This document shows positions 26,985-35,061 of a stretch of 64,000 nt of DNA, in pieces; within the stretch, counting starts at the first letter, position 1; every line of letters starts with the position of its first letter. This DNA comes from Burkholderia sp. H160 (GTDB taxonomy: Bacteria; Pseudomonadota; Gammaproteobacteria; Burkholderiales; Burkholderiaceae), in NCBI GenBank assembly GCA_000173575.1, contig ABYL01000001.1, positions 1 to 64,000 of the forward strand. Direction: 5' to 3'. The notes beneath the pieces are model-generated. The model was not told the DNA's origin, did not search any database, and saw only the letters and a list, made by a program, of their open reading frames with translations. The translations under genes and the position numbers were made by a program.

Positions 26985-27602
26985 ATGGAAACGGGAAGGA
27001 AATCAAAGACGCAGGTCACCACCGCCCACGGTGAAAGACGGCTGGAAATCATCCTGCATTGTGCCGACTTATTCGATAAAGTTGGCTACCATAAAATGAC
27101 GATGCAAATGCTGGCAGACGAGGCCGGACTCGGAAAGCCAACCCTTTATCATTATTTCCCAAGCAAAGCCGACATTCTCTTCGAGATGCATCAGATCCAT
27201 ATGGACACTTTGCTGGATGACCTGGATGCCGATGCCGAAATCTGTTCTGATGCTGCCGAACTGCTTGTCAAGGCTTGCGCGTCTGCCCTTCGCCAAATCG
27301 CGGAGCATCCTGGATATGTGCGCGCCTTCATGGACCACTACCCCGATCTGGAAGTTGAGCACCGGAAGCAGATTCGCAAGCGGCGGGACGAGTATTTCGG
27401 GCGGATCCGAAAGATCATCACAGACGGCATTTCCGCAGGGAGACTTCGAAAACTCGATCCGGACGTCACGGTTTTCGCTTTCCTCGGAATATGCAACTGG
27501 GCCTATAAATGGTACCCGCATCTGGCCGCAGAATCGCCGCCGGCCGTTATGGCGAAAAAGCTGTGTCAGGTGATTCTGGACGGCGTCAAGCGTCAAAATT
27601 AA
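26985..27602 (+). CDS. TetR family regulator, near-duplicate of the 25111 regulator
   Basis: A 205-residue TetR protein. Residues about 24-75 are almost identical to those of the island regulator: the block HCADLFDKVGYHKMTMQMLA, then DEAGLGKPTLYHYFPSKA, differ by only a Met/Leu and an Ala/Asp change. The HPGYVRAFMDHY and LGICNWAYKWYPH blocks of the ligand domain are also kept. It should therefore recognise the same operator. Its coding sequence is more GC-rich than that of the first copy, suggesting independent histories rather than a recent tandem duplication. No island operator is visible ahead of it. GGGTAA before ATG 26985 is a weak ribosome site. Confidence 0.85.
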   Translation: METGRKSKTQVTTAHGERRLEIILHCADLFDKVGYHKMTMQMLADEAGLGKPTLYHYFPSKADILFEMHQIHMDTLLDDLDADAEICSDAAELLVKACASALRQIAEHPGYVRAFMDHYPDLEVEHRKQIRKRRDEYFGRIRKIITDGISAGRLRKLDPDVTVFAFLGICNWAYKWYPHLAAESPPAVMAKKLCQVILDGVKRQN

Positions 27603-27608
27603 TGATGG

Positions 27609-27900
27609 GCACGCCACAATCGGCGTGTTGCGTTATCTGGAAGCGGAGTTGGGCGCCACACGGCTGCAGAAAAGCGTGTGGTATCGGCACTGGATCTCGC
27701 AGGGCATGGAAAGCATCGAACGCGTGCTGGAACGCAACGGCACGGAGCCGTGGTGCTTCGGAACGCAGCCGACGCTCGCGGACGTGTGTCTAGTGCCGCA
27801 AATCGCCAACGCCTTGCGAATGGACTGCGATCTAAGCGCTTATCCGAGAAACATGGCGGTGTACGGGGTTTTCCGCGCGGTCTACCCGTTGATTCTGTGA
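27609..27900 (+). pseudogene. Maleylacetoacetate isomerase / GST C-terminal fragment
   Basis: The frame reads VLRYLEAELGATRLQKSVWY then RHWISQGMESIERVLERNG and FGTQPTLADVCLVPQIANAL, the C-terminal domain of zeta-class glutathione transferases (MaiA). The N-terminal thioredoxin domain is absent. After LSAYPRNMAVY the sequence leaves the family and ends early, consistent with a frameshift. It begins directly after the TetR stop. Non-functional. Confidence 0.75.
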
Positions 27901-28676
27901 TGTCATGAGTGCGATTCCGTTTGTCTCCTGCCGAAAACTTGCGAGCATAGCCGGTTGATGCCGACGTCTACGTCGTGCGAAATCGAGAGATCGATGCTGT
28001 GAGGCTGTTCGCTCGGAGAGCAGAGTTCGCGAGGTCCTTGTGGCGGGTCCGTGGGTGGAAGTACCGCGCGTCATGTCATTGAGTAGTCTCAGTCTGATCG
28101 GGTGCCACTCCATGATGGCGAGTTCACGTGTGTCAGTTGGCGACGTGCATGTAAGCAGCCAGTAGCAGCGCCCGACAAATTCTGACCGTGGGTGTCAGGT
28201 TGTTCCATATCGGTTGGGGATCCGATCATCGCCGTTGCGGAGAATGTGTTGCGTGCGGCTGCGCGTCACAATGCGGTAGTTTGTCGAGTCCCGCATGCGA
28301 GTCTGCGACGCGCGCTCTTCGAATCTGTTTGCGCGGGCAATGCGTCAAAAATATTTTTTCTGTTCCGTTAGTTTCCCGTGGTTTCCGAGTGCTTCCGATC
28401 CTCCAAATCGATCGTCGAAAGGGGGATTGACGAGTCGATTCCCGATTCGCATGATGGTCCAAAAGGCGACGTATGGGAGCGGATCGTGCCGGGTGCAAAG
28501 AACTATACGTGGGCGCAGTGGGATGAGTTTGTCCACGCGCTTGAGGCATTGCCGGATCAGATAGCAGCGGATGCTGCTCAAGTTTGACGATCTCATGCCG
28601 ACAAAGAGTATGTAATTCTGTTCGACAAATCGATTTCATCACCCGGAACACCCAAATGCAGGGACGACTACTCTAG
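27901..28676 (+). other. Region without a recognised gene
   Basis: About 780 bases. One plus-strand frame (28378-28587) ends with RIVPGAKNYTWAQWDEFVHA and LEALPDQIAADAAQV, which looks like the tail of a real protein. I do not recognise the family and no start is convincing, so a remnant is likely. Nothing else was identified. Confidence 0.4.
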
Positions 28677-29219
28677 ATTCTTATCGTCAGCGCAAGCACC
28701 GCTTTTTTCGGCGGATGCGCCGCCACGCTGCAGACCCAAGACAATTCGTCGTCGGGTGAAAGGACCTCAGGAGCCAGCCTCGTCGTGCCGCCTGCTTCGA
28801 CCCATACAGTTGTCCTGCGCATGACCGGATCGAACGTAGCCACGGCCTCGTCCGACTGGCCGCGGGTGCAGACGGAATGGCGGGAAGCCGTGCAAGGTGC
28901 CTCGAACCCGGCAGGACTGACCTTCATCGATGAAACCGCGGGGATGGCAAACCGGAGCGGTGCCGGCACGGTCGTTGATGTCTGTGTCGACGACTACCAC
29001 TTCGTCTCGCAAGGTGCACGGATCGCATTTGGAATTATGACAGGCAATGCCTTCATACGAGCCAAGGTTACTTTCCGCGATCTGCAGACTGACCACGTAT
29101 TCGGGGAGCGCTCCTACGACACCAAGTCTTCGGCATGGGAGGGCATCTTCGCACCGACCACTGACAGGCAGACCCGTGCCATCGTGGCTGATGTCGTAAA
29201 GCAGATCAATCCACGTTAG
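28677..29219 (+). CDS. DUF4410-like lipoprotein, start codon missing or rare
   Basis: The open frame encodes IVSASTAFFGGCAATLQTQD, a lipoprotein signal with lipobox FGGC. About 160 residues of a DUF4410-like domain follow (TVVLRMTGSNVATASSDWPR, DVCVDDYHFVSQGARIAFG, SYDTKSSAWEGIFAP). A TAG stop stands at 28674 in frame, and no ATG, GTG or TTG precedes the hydrophobic core. ATT 28677 would be the only usable start. Either it uses this rare start or the gene has lost its beginning. GTG 28785 would skip the signal and is less likely. The role is unknown; the family consists of secreted or outer-membrane-anchored proteins. Confidence 0.6.
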   Translation: MLIVSASTAFFGGCAATLQTQDNSSSGERTSGASLVVPPASTHTVVLRMTGSNVATASSDWPRVQTEWREAVQGASNPAGLTFIDETAGMANRSGAGTVVDVCVDDYHFVSQGARIAFGIMTGNAFIRAKVTFRDLQTDHVFGERSYDTKSSAWEGIFAPTTDRQTRAIVADVVKQINPR

Positions 29220-29351
29220 CGCATCGCGTAACTGCCGACCTCGAGACAAGCCGGCGTCGTCGACTCGCGAGTTCCTGCCGGGTCCTTGTGCGCGGCACGT
29301 GTGCTAGCCGGGATACACGCGCGGATGGTGGATCATCGATCCGCCGACGCG

Positions 29352-29444
29352 CTACATCTCATTGCGAGGATCAAGCGCATCCCGCAGCCCGTCTCCGACG
29401 AAGTCGAAGCTTGTCACAGCCAACGTGAGCTTGAGGCCGGGGGA
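29352..29444 (-). pseudogene. Dipeptide ABC permease (DppC-like) C-terminal stub
   Basis: The minus strand encodes SPGLKLTLAVTSFDFVGDG then LRDALDPRNEM and a stop. GDGLRDALDPR is the characteristic end of DppC/OppC/GsiD inner-membrane permeases. Everything upstream is unrelated, so only about 30 codons survive. Confidence 0.7.
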
Positions 29445-29551
29445 TGTGCAATTCCAGAGCGATACGCTCCGAAACATCGAGCGAAGCCGGTCGCAATCGA
29501 TCTGGCGGGAAGAATCGGTTGGATGATGGGTAGGGGGCGATCCGTAACGGT

Positions 29552-29625
29552 GGGAGTCAAACCTGGCGGGGCCTTGCAGCCGGCAGTGCGATGCTGCTGC
29601 CTTCCGCCAGACGGGGCTTCCCGGG
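29552..29625. repeat. 74-nt dispersed repeat, copy A (hairpin-forming)
   Basis: It aligns without gaps to 47610-47683. Both contain GGGAG, then CCTGGCGGGGC, and, 42 bases from the start, CTGCTGCCTTCCGCCA. TGGCGG (29564-29569) and CCGCCA (29604-29609) can pair, closing a 34-base interior that contains further GC pairing. It lies in non-coding surroundings beside the DppC stub. The flanks 29445-29551 and 29626-29729 hold nothing recognised. Confidence 0.65.
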
Positions 29626-29729
29626 TATTCCGTCACCTCCTTGTCCGAGGACTTTATCACCAGTACGTCAGCAATCGACGCTGAGGGGATTGCTTGGGGC
29701 CATCCAACTGACGTCCCCAGTCCTAAGCG

Positions 29730-29914
29730 TCCATTTTGAAAGGCTCATCGCCTCCAGCGGCGATTGCGAATTGGCCGATTGCGCGAAGGCCATAGTCAAC
29801 ACGCTGGGCGGAGAGTCGTATGTCTTCGTCGCCAATGATCCCGGCGTGACGACTGCGAGCCGTCCCACACATCGGTTTTTGATCGGTTGTAGCCCCGAAT
29901 GGTGCCAGATGTAG
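29730..29914 (+). pseudogene. LuxR autoinducer-binding-domain fragment
   Basis: The frame reads HFERLIASSGDCELADCAKA, then LGGESYVFVAN and SRPTHRFLIGCSPEWCQMY before TAG. The last block resembles the N-terminal ligand-binding domain of LuxR quorum-sensing receptors (S-P-x5-YP-x-W-x2-Y). Both the rest of this domain and the helix-turn-helix are missing. Remnant only. Confidence 0.5.
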
Positions 29915-30235
29915 ATGGTGATTTATTTCGATTGGATGAAAGGAAAGACCGGGCCGGAGGACAAAGTGGCGGGCCGGGGTATCGGAAGAGTGGACACAAA
30001 TATTAAGCCGAACGTCGAAAACGGAAAACGGATATACGCACAACAGTGTGCGGTTTGTCATGGCAAGAACGGCGAAGGTCTGAAGGCGGCCGACGGTCGT
30101 GTGCTCTATCCACCACTGTGGGGCGACGAGTCGTTCAATCTCGGAGCTGGTATGGCGCGTACACATACGGCTGCGGCTCCTTTGCTGCCATGCGGTCGCG
30201 CTGACTGGCCAAACGCCCAAAAGACTGAGGGCTAG
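29915..30235 (+). pseudogene. Diheme-type cytochrome c fragment (TsdA-like)
   Basis: It contains a heme attachment site AQQCAVCHGKNGEG and the following AADGRVLYPPLWGDESFNLG and AGMARTHTAA, as in thiosulfate-dehydrogenase-like and related diheme cytochromes c. The N-terminal signal and first heme domain are gone, and after THTAA the frame leaves the family, consistent with a frameshift. Not functional. Confidence 0.72.
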
Positions 30236-30596
30236 GATGGCTGCTTCTACGCGAGAACCAGCCGATCCGTGCAATGCCTGTGAAGGACCGCTCATCTTGG
30301 GGTTTGAGCAAACCTGAAGGGAGGAAACTGCGGATTTTTTGCAGGAACTGTGGACATAGTTTTTTTACTTACTTGGCGCGGTTTTCACTTTCTGTGGCAC
30401 CCAACGACATCCAGCTTGAATTGCATATTGCCCGGGCAATTCAATACGCATATCCCGATACCCAAATCCAAATACATCAATATCGAAATAGGGATTGGAC
30501 GAACTAAACCAATCGAAATTATTATATTTTCATAATATCAAAGCAGACAAATACAGACAGAGACGGCAGTTCCGGGACATAACCCAAGGAGGCACG
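30236..30596 (+). promoter_or_regulatory. AT-rich regulatory region ahead of the arabinoside operon
   Basis: No gene is recognised. It holds TTGCCCGGGCAA (30428-30439), a perfect 12-base palindrome nested in the longer pair GAATTGC (30418-30424) / GCAATTC (30436-30442). A second inverted repeat, TATTAT-ATTTTC-ATAATA, lies at 30520-30537. TTGGAC at 30495 followed by TATTAT at 30520 could be a promoter, with a long 19-base spacer. One palindrome may be the operator of the GntR/FadR regulator at 36617, which is inference. Confidence 0.4.
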
Positions 30597-31679
30597 GTGA
30601 CGGGCATTCAGCTCAACGGCGTGACAAAGCGGTATGGCGAGACGGAAGTGATCACCGGTCTCGATCTGAACATCCATGAAGGCGAATTCCTCGTCTTTCT
30701 AGGCCCATCCGGTTGCGGCAAGTCGACGCTGCTACGCATGATCGCCGGGCTGGAGGGCGTCAGCGAAGGGCAGATCAGCATCGGTGGCCGCGAGGTCACG
30801 CACCTGCCGCCGGCCAGGCGCGACGTCGCGATGGTGTTCCAGCACTACGCGCTTTATCCGCACATGACGGTCTACGACAACATGGCGTTCGGATTGCGCA
30901 ACTCGGGCGTCGTCGCGAGCGAGATCAACCGGCGCATTACCGAAGCCGCCCGCATGCTCGAACTCGATGCGCTGCTCAAGCGCCGCCCCGCGCAACTGTC
31001 GGGCGGTCAGCGTCAGCGGGTCGCGATTGGCCGCGCGGTGGTCAAGGAACCGGAAGCGTTCCTGTTCGACGAGCCGTTGTCGAACCTCGATGCGGCGTTG
31101 CGCACGCGTACCCGGGTCGAACTGGCGCGGATCCATCGGCGCCTCAGCTCGACGATGGTCTTCGTCACACACGACCAGATCGAAGCGATGACGCTCGCCA
31201 CACGCATCGTCGTGATGAACCGCGGCCGCATCGAGCAGATCGGCGCGCCGCTCGATATCTACCGGCGTCCGGCCACGCGCTTCGTGGCCGGCTTCATCGG
31301 CGCACCGGCAATGAACTTCATCGATGTCGAACCGACCGGCGAAAACGGCGGCCGTTTGCGCGTGCGCCTGCAGGTCGACAACGTCGTGATTCCGACCACG
31401 ATCGCGGCCGGCGGATTGCCGCCGGGCCAACTCACGCTCGGCATCCGCGCCGAGCATGTGGTGATCGACGCCGCCGGCGCGCTCAATGGGCGCGCCGAAT
31501 TCATCGAGCGCCTCGGTGACCGTTCGCTCGCGCACGTGAGTCTGGCCAGCAATCAGCTGATCGTCATCGAGATTCCGCGCGAGTACGAATTGCGGCCCGG
31601 CGACCCGCTTCGTATGAATCTCGACGCCGCCCATCTGCACCTGTTCGACGCCAACGGGAGCGCGCATCATGGCGGCTGA
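30597..31679 (+). CDS. Sugar ABC transporter ATP-binding protein (UgpC/MsmK type)
   Basis: A 360-residue ATPase with Walker A GPSGCGKST (36-44), Q-loop VFQHYALYP, signature LSGGQRQRVAIGRA, Walker B FLFDEPLSNLDA and the H-loop in FVTHDQIEA. A C-terminal MalK-type TOBE/regulatory domain follows from about 235. Start GTG 30597 has AAGGAGG four bases ahead; the frame is open further upstream but without this ribosome site. It overlaps the permease gene by 11 bases. It energises import of sugars or oligosaccharides; the GH51 enzyme in the operon points to arabinosides. Confidence 0.93.
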   Translation: MTGIQLNGVTKRYGETEVITGLDLNIHEGEFLVFLGPSGCGKSTLLRMIAGLEGVSEGQISIGGREVTHLPPARRDVAMVFQHYALYPHMTVYDNMAFGLRNSGVVASEINRRITEAARMLELDALLKRRPAQLSGGQRQRVAIGRAVVKEPEAFLFDEPLSNLDAALRTRTRVELARIHRRLSSTMVFVTHDQIEAMTLATRIVVMNRGRIEQIGAPLDIYRRPATRFVAGFIGAPAMNFIDVEPTGENGGRLRVRLQVDNVVIPTTIAAGGLPPGQLTLGIRAEHVVIDAAGALNGRAEFIERLGDRSLAHVSLASNQLIVIEIPREYELRPGDPLRMNLDAAHLHLFDANGSAHHGG

Positions 31680-32595
31680 TCGCCCGCTGACGGCCGGTCT
31701 GCCGAAAGCGCGGCAGCGCCGTTTCAACTATCCCCTCGCGTCCTGGTCGAACGGGCTGTTCGTGTTGCCGTTCGTGATCGTCTACGTGCTGTTGCTGGTC
31801 GTGCCGCTCGCGTACGGCTGGTGGCTGAGCTTGCAGAACGTCGATCTGCTCGGCGGCACGACCGAGTTCATCGGCCTGAAGAACTATCTCGACCTCGCGT
31901 CCGATCCGATCTTTCGCGGTGCCGTGCGCAACACGTTCTACTTCGTGTTCATGACCGTGCCGATGTTCGTCGCGCTCGGTCTTGCGCTCGCGCTCGTGCT
32001 CAATCGGCCGGGCCGAGTTTGCGCCGCGCTGCGTGCGATCTTCTTCGGTTCGTCGGTGCTGTCGGTGACGATCGTCACGCTCGTCTGGAAGCTGGTATTG
32101 ATGCCGGGCCATGGGCTGCTCGCCGACGTCAGCCGCGCGCTCAACATCCCCGAGTACGTGCCGCTCGTCCATGAAGCCACGGCGCTGCCGATGATCGCGA
32201 TCGTCACCGTGTGGTGGATCGTGGGCCTGCCGATGATGCTGTTTCTTGCGGCGCTTCAGCAGATCCCACAGGAGTTATACGAAGCGGCTGCGCTCGATAA
32301 CGCGACCCGTTGGCGCACCTTCGTATCGATCACGCTGCCGTCGATCCGGCGCACCGTCGCGCTGGTTGCGGTGATCGAAGCGGTGTTCCAGTTCCAGCTG
32401 TTCGGTCAGGCGCAATTGCTGACCGGCGGCGGCCCGAACAATGCATCGCGACCCCTCGTCCAGTTCATTTACGAATCCGGCTTCCGCCAATGGTTGTTCG
32501 GCTATTCGGCTGCCGCGGCCCAGGTGCTGTTCGCACTGATGCTGCTAGGTATCGCCGTGCAGTCATGGATCGTACGCAGAAAGGATCCCGCATGA
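31669..32595 (+). CDS. Sugar ABC transporter permease (MalF/UgpA-like)
   Basis: A 308-residue inner-membrane permease with six or so spans beginning near residue 33. The EAA loop EAAALDNATRWRTFVSITLP lies near 206. It overlaps the ATPase gene upstream and the second permease downstream (ATGA), as expected for a tightly coupled importer. Confidence 0.92.
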   Translation: MAADRPLTAGLPKARQRRFNYPLASWSNGLFVLPFVIVYVLLLVVPLAYGWWLSLQNVDLLGGTTEFIGLKNYLDLASDPIFRGAVRNTFYFVFMTVPMFVALGLALALVLNRPGRVCAALRAIFFGSSVLSVTIVTLVWKLVLMPGHGLLADVSRALNIPEYVPLVHEATALPMIAIVTVWWIVGLPMMLFLAALQQIPQELYEAAALDNATRWRTFVSITLPSIRRTVALVAVIEAVFQFQLFGQAQLLTGGGPNNASRPLVQFIYESGFRQWLFGYSAAAAQVLFALMLLGIAVQSWIVRRKDPA

Positions 32596-33479
32596 GTACC
32601 GCCGCACTGCAGTCCGCTTCGAATCCAGCTGGTCCCGAACGTTCGCGCGGTTCGTTGGCCGGCCGTCTCGGCGAGCGCGTGATGCTCGGCGCCGTGGTGC
32701 TGCTCGCGCTCGTCTGGATCGCGCCGCTGGTCTGGGTGTTCGCGCTGTCGTTCAAGCCGAACGCCTTCCTGCAGCAGCATACCGATGTGCTGTTCTCGCC
32801 GCCGTTCACGCTGCAGAACTACACCAGCATCATCGGCACGTCAGCCGTCGGCGGCTGGTTGATCAACAGCGCGATCGTCGCGCTGGGCCAGACCTTGCTG
32901 ACGCTCGTCATCGCGTCGCTGGCGGGCTACGGCTTCGCGCGCACGACGTTTCCAGGCAAGCGCTGGCTGTACGTGATCTGCCTCGCGGGGCTCGCGGTTC
33001 CCGAGCAGGCGCTCGTGATTCCGCTGCATAGCCTTTTCGCGTCGCTCGACTGGCACAACACCTATGGCGCACTGATCATGCCGCGGCTCGCGTCACCGTT
33101 CGGCGTGTACCTGATGACCCAGTACTTCAAGGCCGTGCCCATCGACATCGAGGAAGCCGCGCTGCTCGACAACGCGTCGCGCTTCAAGGTGTTCTGGCGC
33201 ATCGTATTGCCGCTGTCGATTCCGGCACAGGCGACGCTTGCGATCTTCACCTTCCTCAGCGCGTGGAACGACTACCTGTGGCCGCTCGTGTCGGCATCGA
33301 AGCCGGAGATGTATACGTTGACGATCGGCCTCGCGTCGACGCAAGGCAATTTCGCGCAGTCCGAGGGCATTGGCTACCTGATGGCGCAAGCCGTGTTCGC
33401 CGGCCTGCCGATCTTCGTGCTGTACCTGTTTTTCCAGAAGTACATCGTGGCCGCCGTGGCGGGCACCACGGTGCGCTGA
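32592..33479 (+). CDS. Sugar ABC transporter permease (MalG/UgpE-like)
   Basis: A 295-residue partner permease with the EAA loop EEAALLDNASRFKVFWRIVL near 187 and the MalG-like end GLPIFVLYLFFQKYIVAAVAG. ATG 32592 overlaps the stop of the first permease; the frame is open far upstream, but that part is a shadow of the first permease. Confidence 0.92.
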   Translation: MSTAALQSASNPAGPERSRGSLAGRLGERVMLGAVVLLALVWIAPLVWVFALSFKPNAFLQQHTDVLFSPPFTLQNYTSIIGTSAVGGWLINSAIVALGQTLLTLVIASLAGYGFARTTFPGKRWLYVICLAGLAVPEQALVIPLHSLFASLDWHNTYGALIMPRLASPFGVYLMTQYFKAVPIDIEEAALLDNASRFKVFWRIVLPLSIPAQATLAIFTFLSAWNDYLWPLVSASKPEMYTLTIGLASTQGNFAQSEGIGYLMAQAVFAGLPIFVLYLFFQKYIVAAVAGTTVR

Positions 33480-33491
33480 ACCGCTGGCACA

Positions 33492-33511
33492 CCGATGTTT
33501 CCAGGCATCGG
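33492..33511 (+). other. Stem-loop between permease and binding-protein genes
   Basis: CCGATG-TTTCCAGG-CATCGG forms a perfect six-base stem, and ACCGG-TCACG-CCGGT follows at about 33529-33543. Such intercistronic hairpins often raise the relative level of the downstream binding-protein message. No T-run, so not a clear terminator. Confidence 0.35.
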
Positions 33512-33611
33512 CGCCTTGCTTGAAAAGAACCGGTCACGCCGGTAACCAATAGCGGCCGCGCGGTGTCGATCGGAAATACGCGGCTCATCGAGTATTCGAC
33601 AGGAGACAACC

Positions 33612-34946
33612 ATGAAGAGATCGCTCGTACGCGGTGCGCTTTCGCTTGCCTTGCTGAGTCTGACGGCCGGCCTCGCGGCACCGGCTCAGGCCAAAACCGA
33701 AATTACGCTGTCGCGCTTTTTCGGCGCCTGCGACGCTGAATACGGCAATGTGAACGACGTGAGCAAGGCCGCGGGTGAGTGCGGAATCATCACGACGCTG
33801 GTCAATGAGTTCAATGCGACGAACAAGGAAGACATTGTCGTCAAGCCGCAGATCATCGAATGGAGTCCTTACTATACGCAGATCGACGCGCGCATTCTTA
33901 GTCACGACGTACCGACGATCTCGGTCATGCACGAAGCAGTGCTCGGCGACTATGTGAAGCGCAAGCTCGTCGAACCGCTCGACAACGGGTTCAAGTCGGT
34001 GGGGGTCGATACGAAGGACTTCACGGACCAAGCGCGCCGCGGCGTCACGTTTGACGACAAGACCTACGCGTTGCCGTTCGACACGCATTCGTGGCTCTGG
34101 CATATCAACATCAATCTGTTCAGGAAGGCGGGTCTCGTCGACGCGAGCGGCAAGCCGATCCTGCCGACCACGCCCGACGAACTGCTGAAGCAGGCGAAAC
34201 AGTTCAAGGACAAGACCGGTCTGCCGTACATCACGATGCCGATCGCCAACGAGAGCGCCGCGCAGACGCGCTCGTTGTACACGATGGTCTATCAGCAGAA
34301 CGGCACGCTCTTTCCGTCAGGCCCGACAAAAATCGATCCGCGCGTCAAGCCCGTGACCAACGCACTGCAATTGCTGGATGGGCTGATGAAGGCGGGCGAC
34401 ATCACCCCGAACCTCGACTACGGTGCGTCGAACCAGGCGTTCATGAACGGCAATGCAGGTGTGCTGATCTGCGGCACATGGATGATCGAGGACTTGACCA
34501 ACCTGTCGAAGAAAACCGATTCGCCGCTCGCCAACAACGGCTATGAGGTCGTGCCGTTCCCGAACCTGTTCCAGAAGAAAGCGGTGTGGGCCGATGGCCA
34601 CTCATGGGTCATGCTCAAGGGCGGCGCGAAGGATGACAAGAGCCGCCACGCCGCGTTCGTGTTCCTCAAGTTCCTCTACGACCACGATGCCGACTGGGCC
34701 CGCACGGGGCATCTGCCGGCGCGGCAGTCGGTCATCGATAGCGCGGCGTTCAACGCGTTGCCGCATCGCGCGGAGATCAAGGAGATCTCGTCCACCGGCT
34801 ATTCGCTGCCGAACACGGTGCCGCGTCAGTTCGCGATTCAGGAGATCGTCGGCAGCGAGGTCAGCAACATGTTGACCTCAGGCAAGCCGGTCGCCGCCGT
34901 CGAACAGGATGCGCAAGACCGCGTTAACAAGCTGCTGTCCAGGTAG
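33612..34946 (+). CDS. Sugar ABC transporter substrate-binding protein
   Basis: A 444-residue periplasmic binding protein of the MalE/UgpB-like type 1 family. The signal peptide (residues 1-27) ends LAAPAQA before KTEITLSRFFG. DEXX-like landmarks are YALPFDTHSWLWHININLF near 152, NQAFMNGNAGVLICGTWM near 276 and DHDADWARTGHLPARQSV near 355. CAGGAG lies ahead of ATG 33612. It would capture the arabinoside for the permease pair. Confidence 0.92.
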   Translation: MKRSLVRGALSLALLSLTAGLAAPAQAKTEITLSRFFGACDAEYGNVNDVSKAAGECGIITTLVNEFNATNKEDIVVKPQIIEWSPYYTQIDARILSHDVPTISVMHEAVLGDYVKRKLVEPLDNGFKSVGVDTKDFTDQARRGVTFDDKTYALPFDTHSWLWHININLFRKAGLVDASGKPILPTTPDELLKQAKQFKDKTGLPYITMPIANESAAQTRSLYTMVYQQNGTLFPSGPTKIDPRVKPVTNALQLLDGLMKAGDITPNLDYGASNQAFMNGNAGVLICGTWMIEDLTNLSKKTDSPLANNGYEVVPFPNLFQKKAVWADGHSWVMLKGGAKDDKSRHAAFVFLKFLYDHDADWARTGHLPARQSVIDSAAFNALPHRAEIKEISSTGYSLPNTVPRQFAIQEIVGSEVSNMLTSGKPVAAVEQDAQDRVNKLLSR

Positions 34947-35061
34947 TGGCCGCACACCTGTCCCGAACTCAACGGAACCTCACCGAACCCAACCGAGCTC
35001 AAAAGCCGGCGTGCCGCATCGCGCGGCACGCGCAGGCGATCTCACCACAGGACCTATCACA

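Noticed and set aside
29552-29625. Possible signal-recognition-particle (4.5S) RNA, because the minus strand reads GGCGGAAGGCAGCAG, close to the conserved GGAAGGAAGCAG loop
   Set aside because: The symmetric helix 8 and the flanking stem of 4.5S RNA are not present, the loop differs at key positions, and two diverged copies exist in non-coding gaps. It is treated as an unnamed repeat.
30732-31727. Long minus-strand open frame (331 codons) across the ABC ATPase gene
   Set aside because: It is an antisense shadow produced by high GC at third positions of the plus-strand ATPase gene, which carries all expected motifs.
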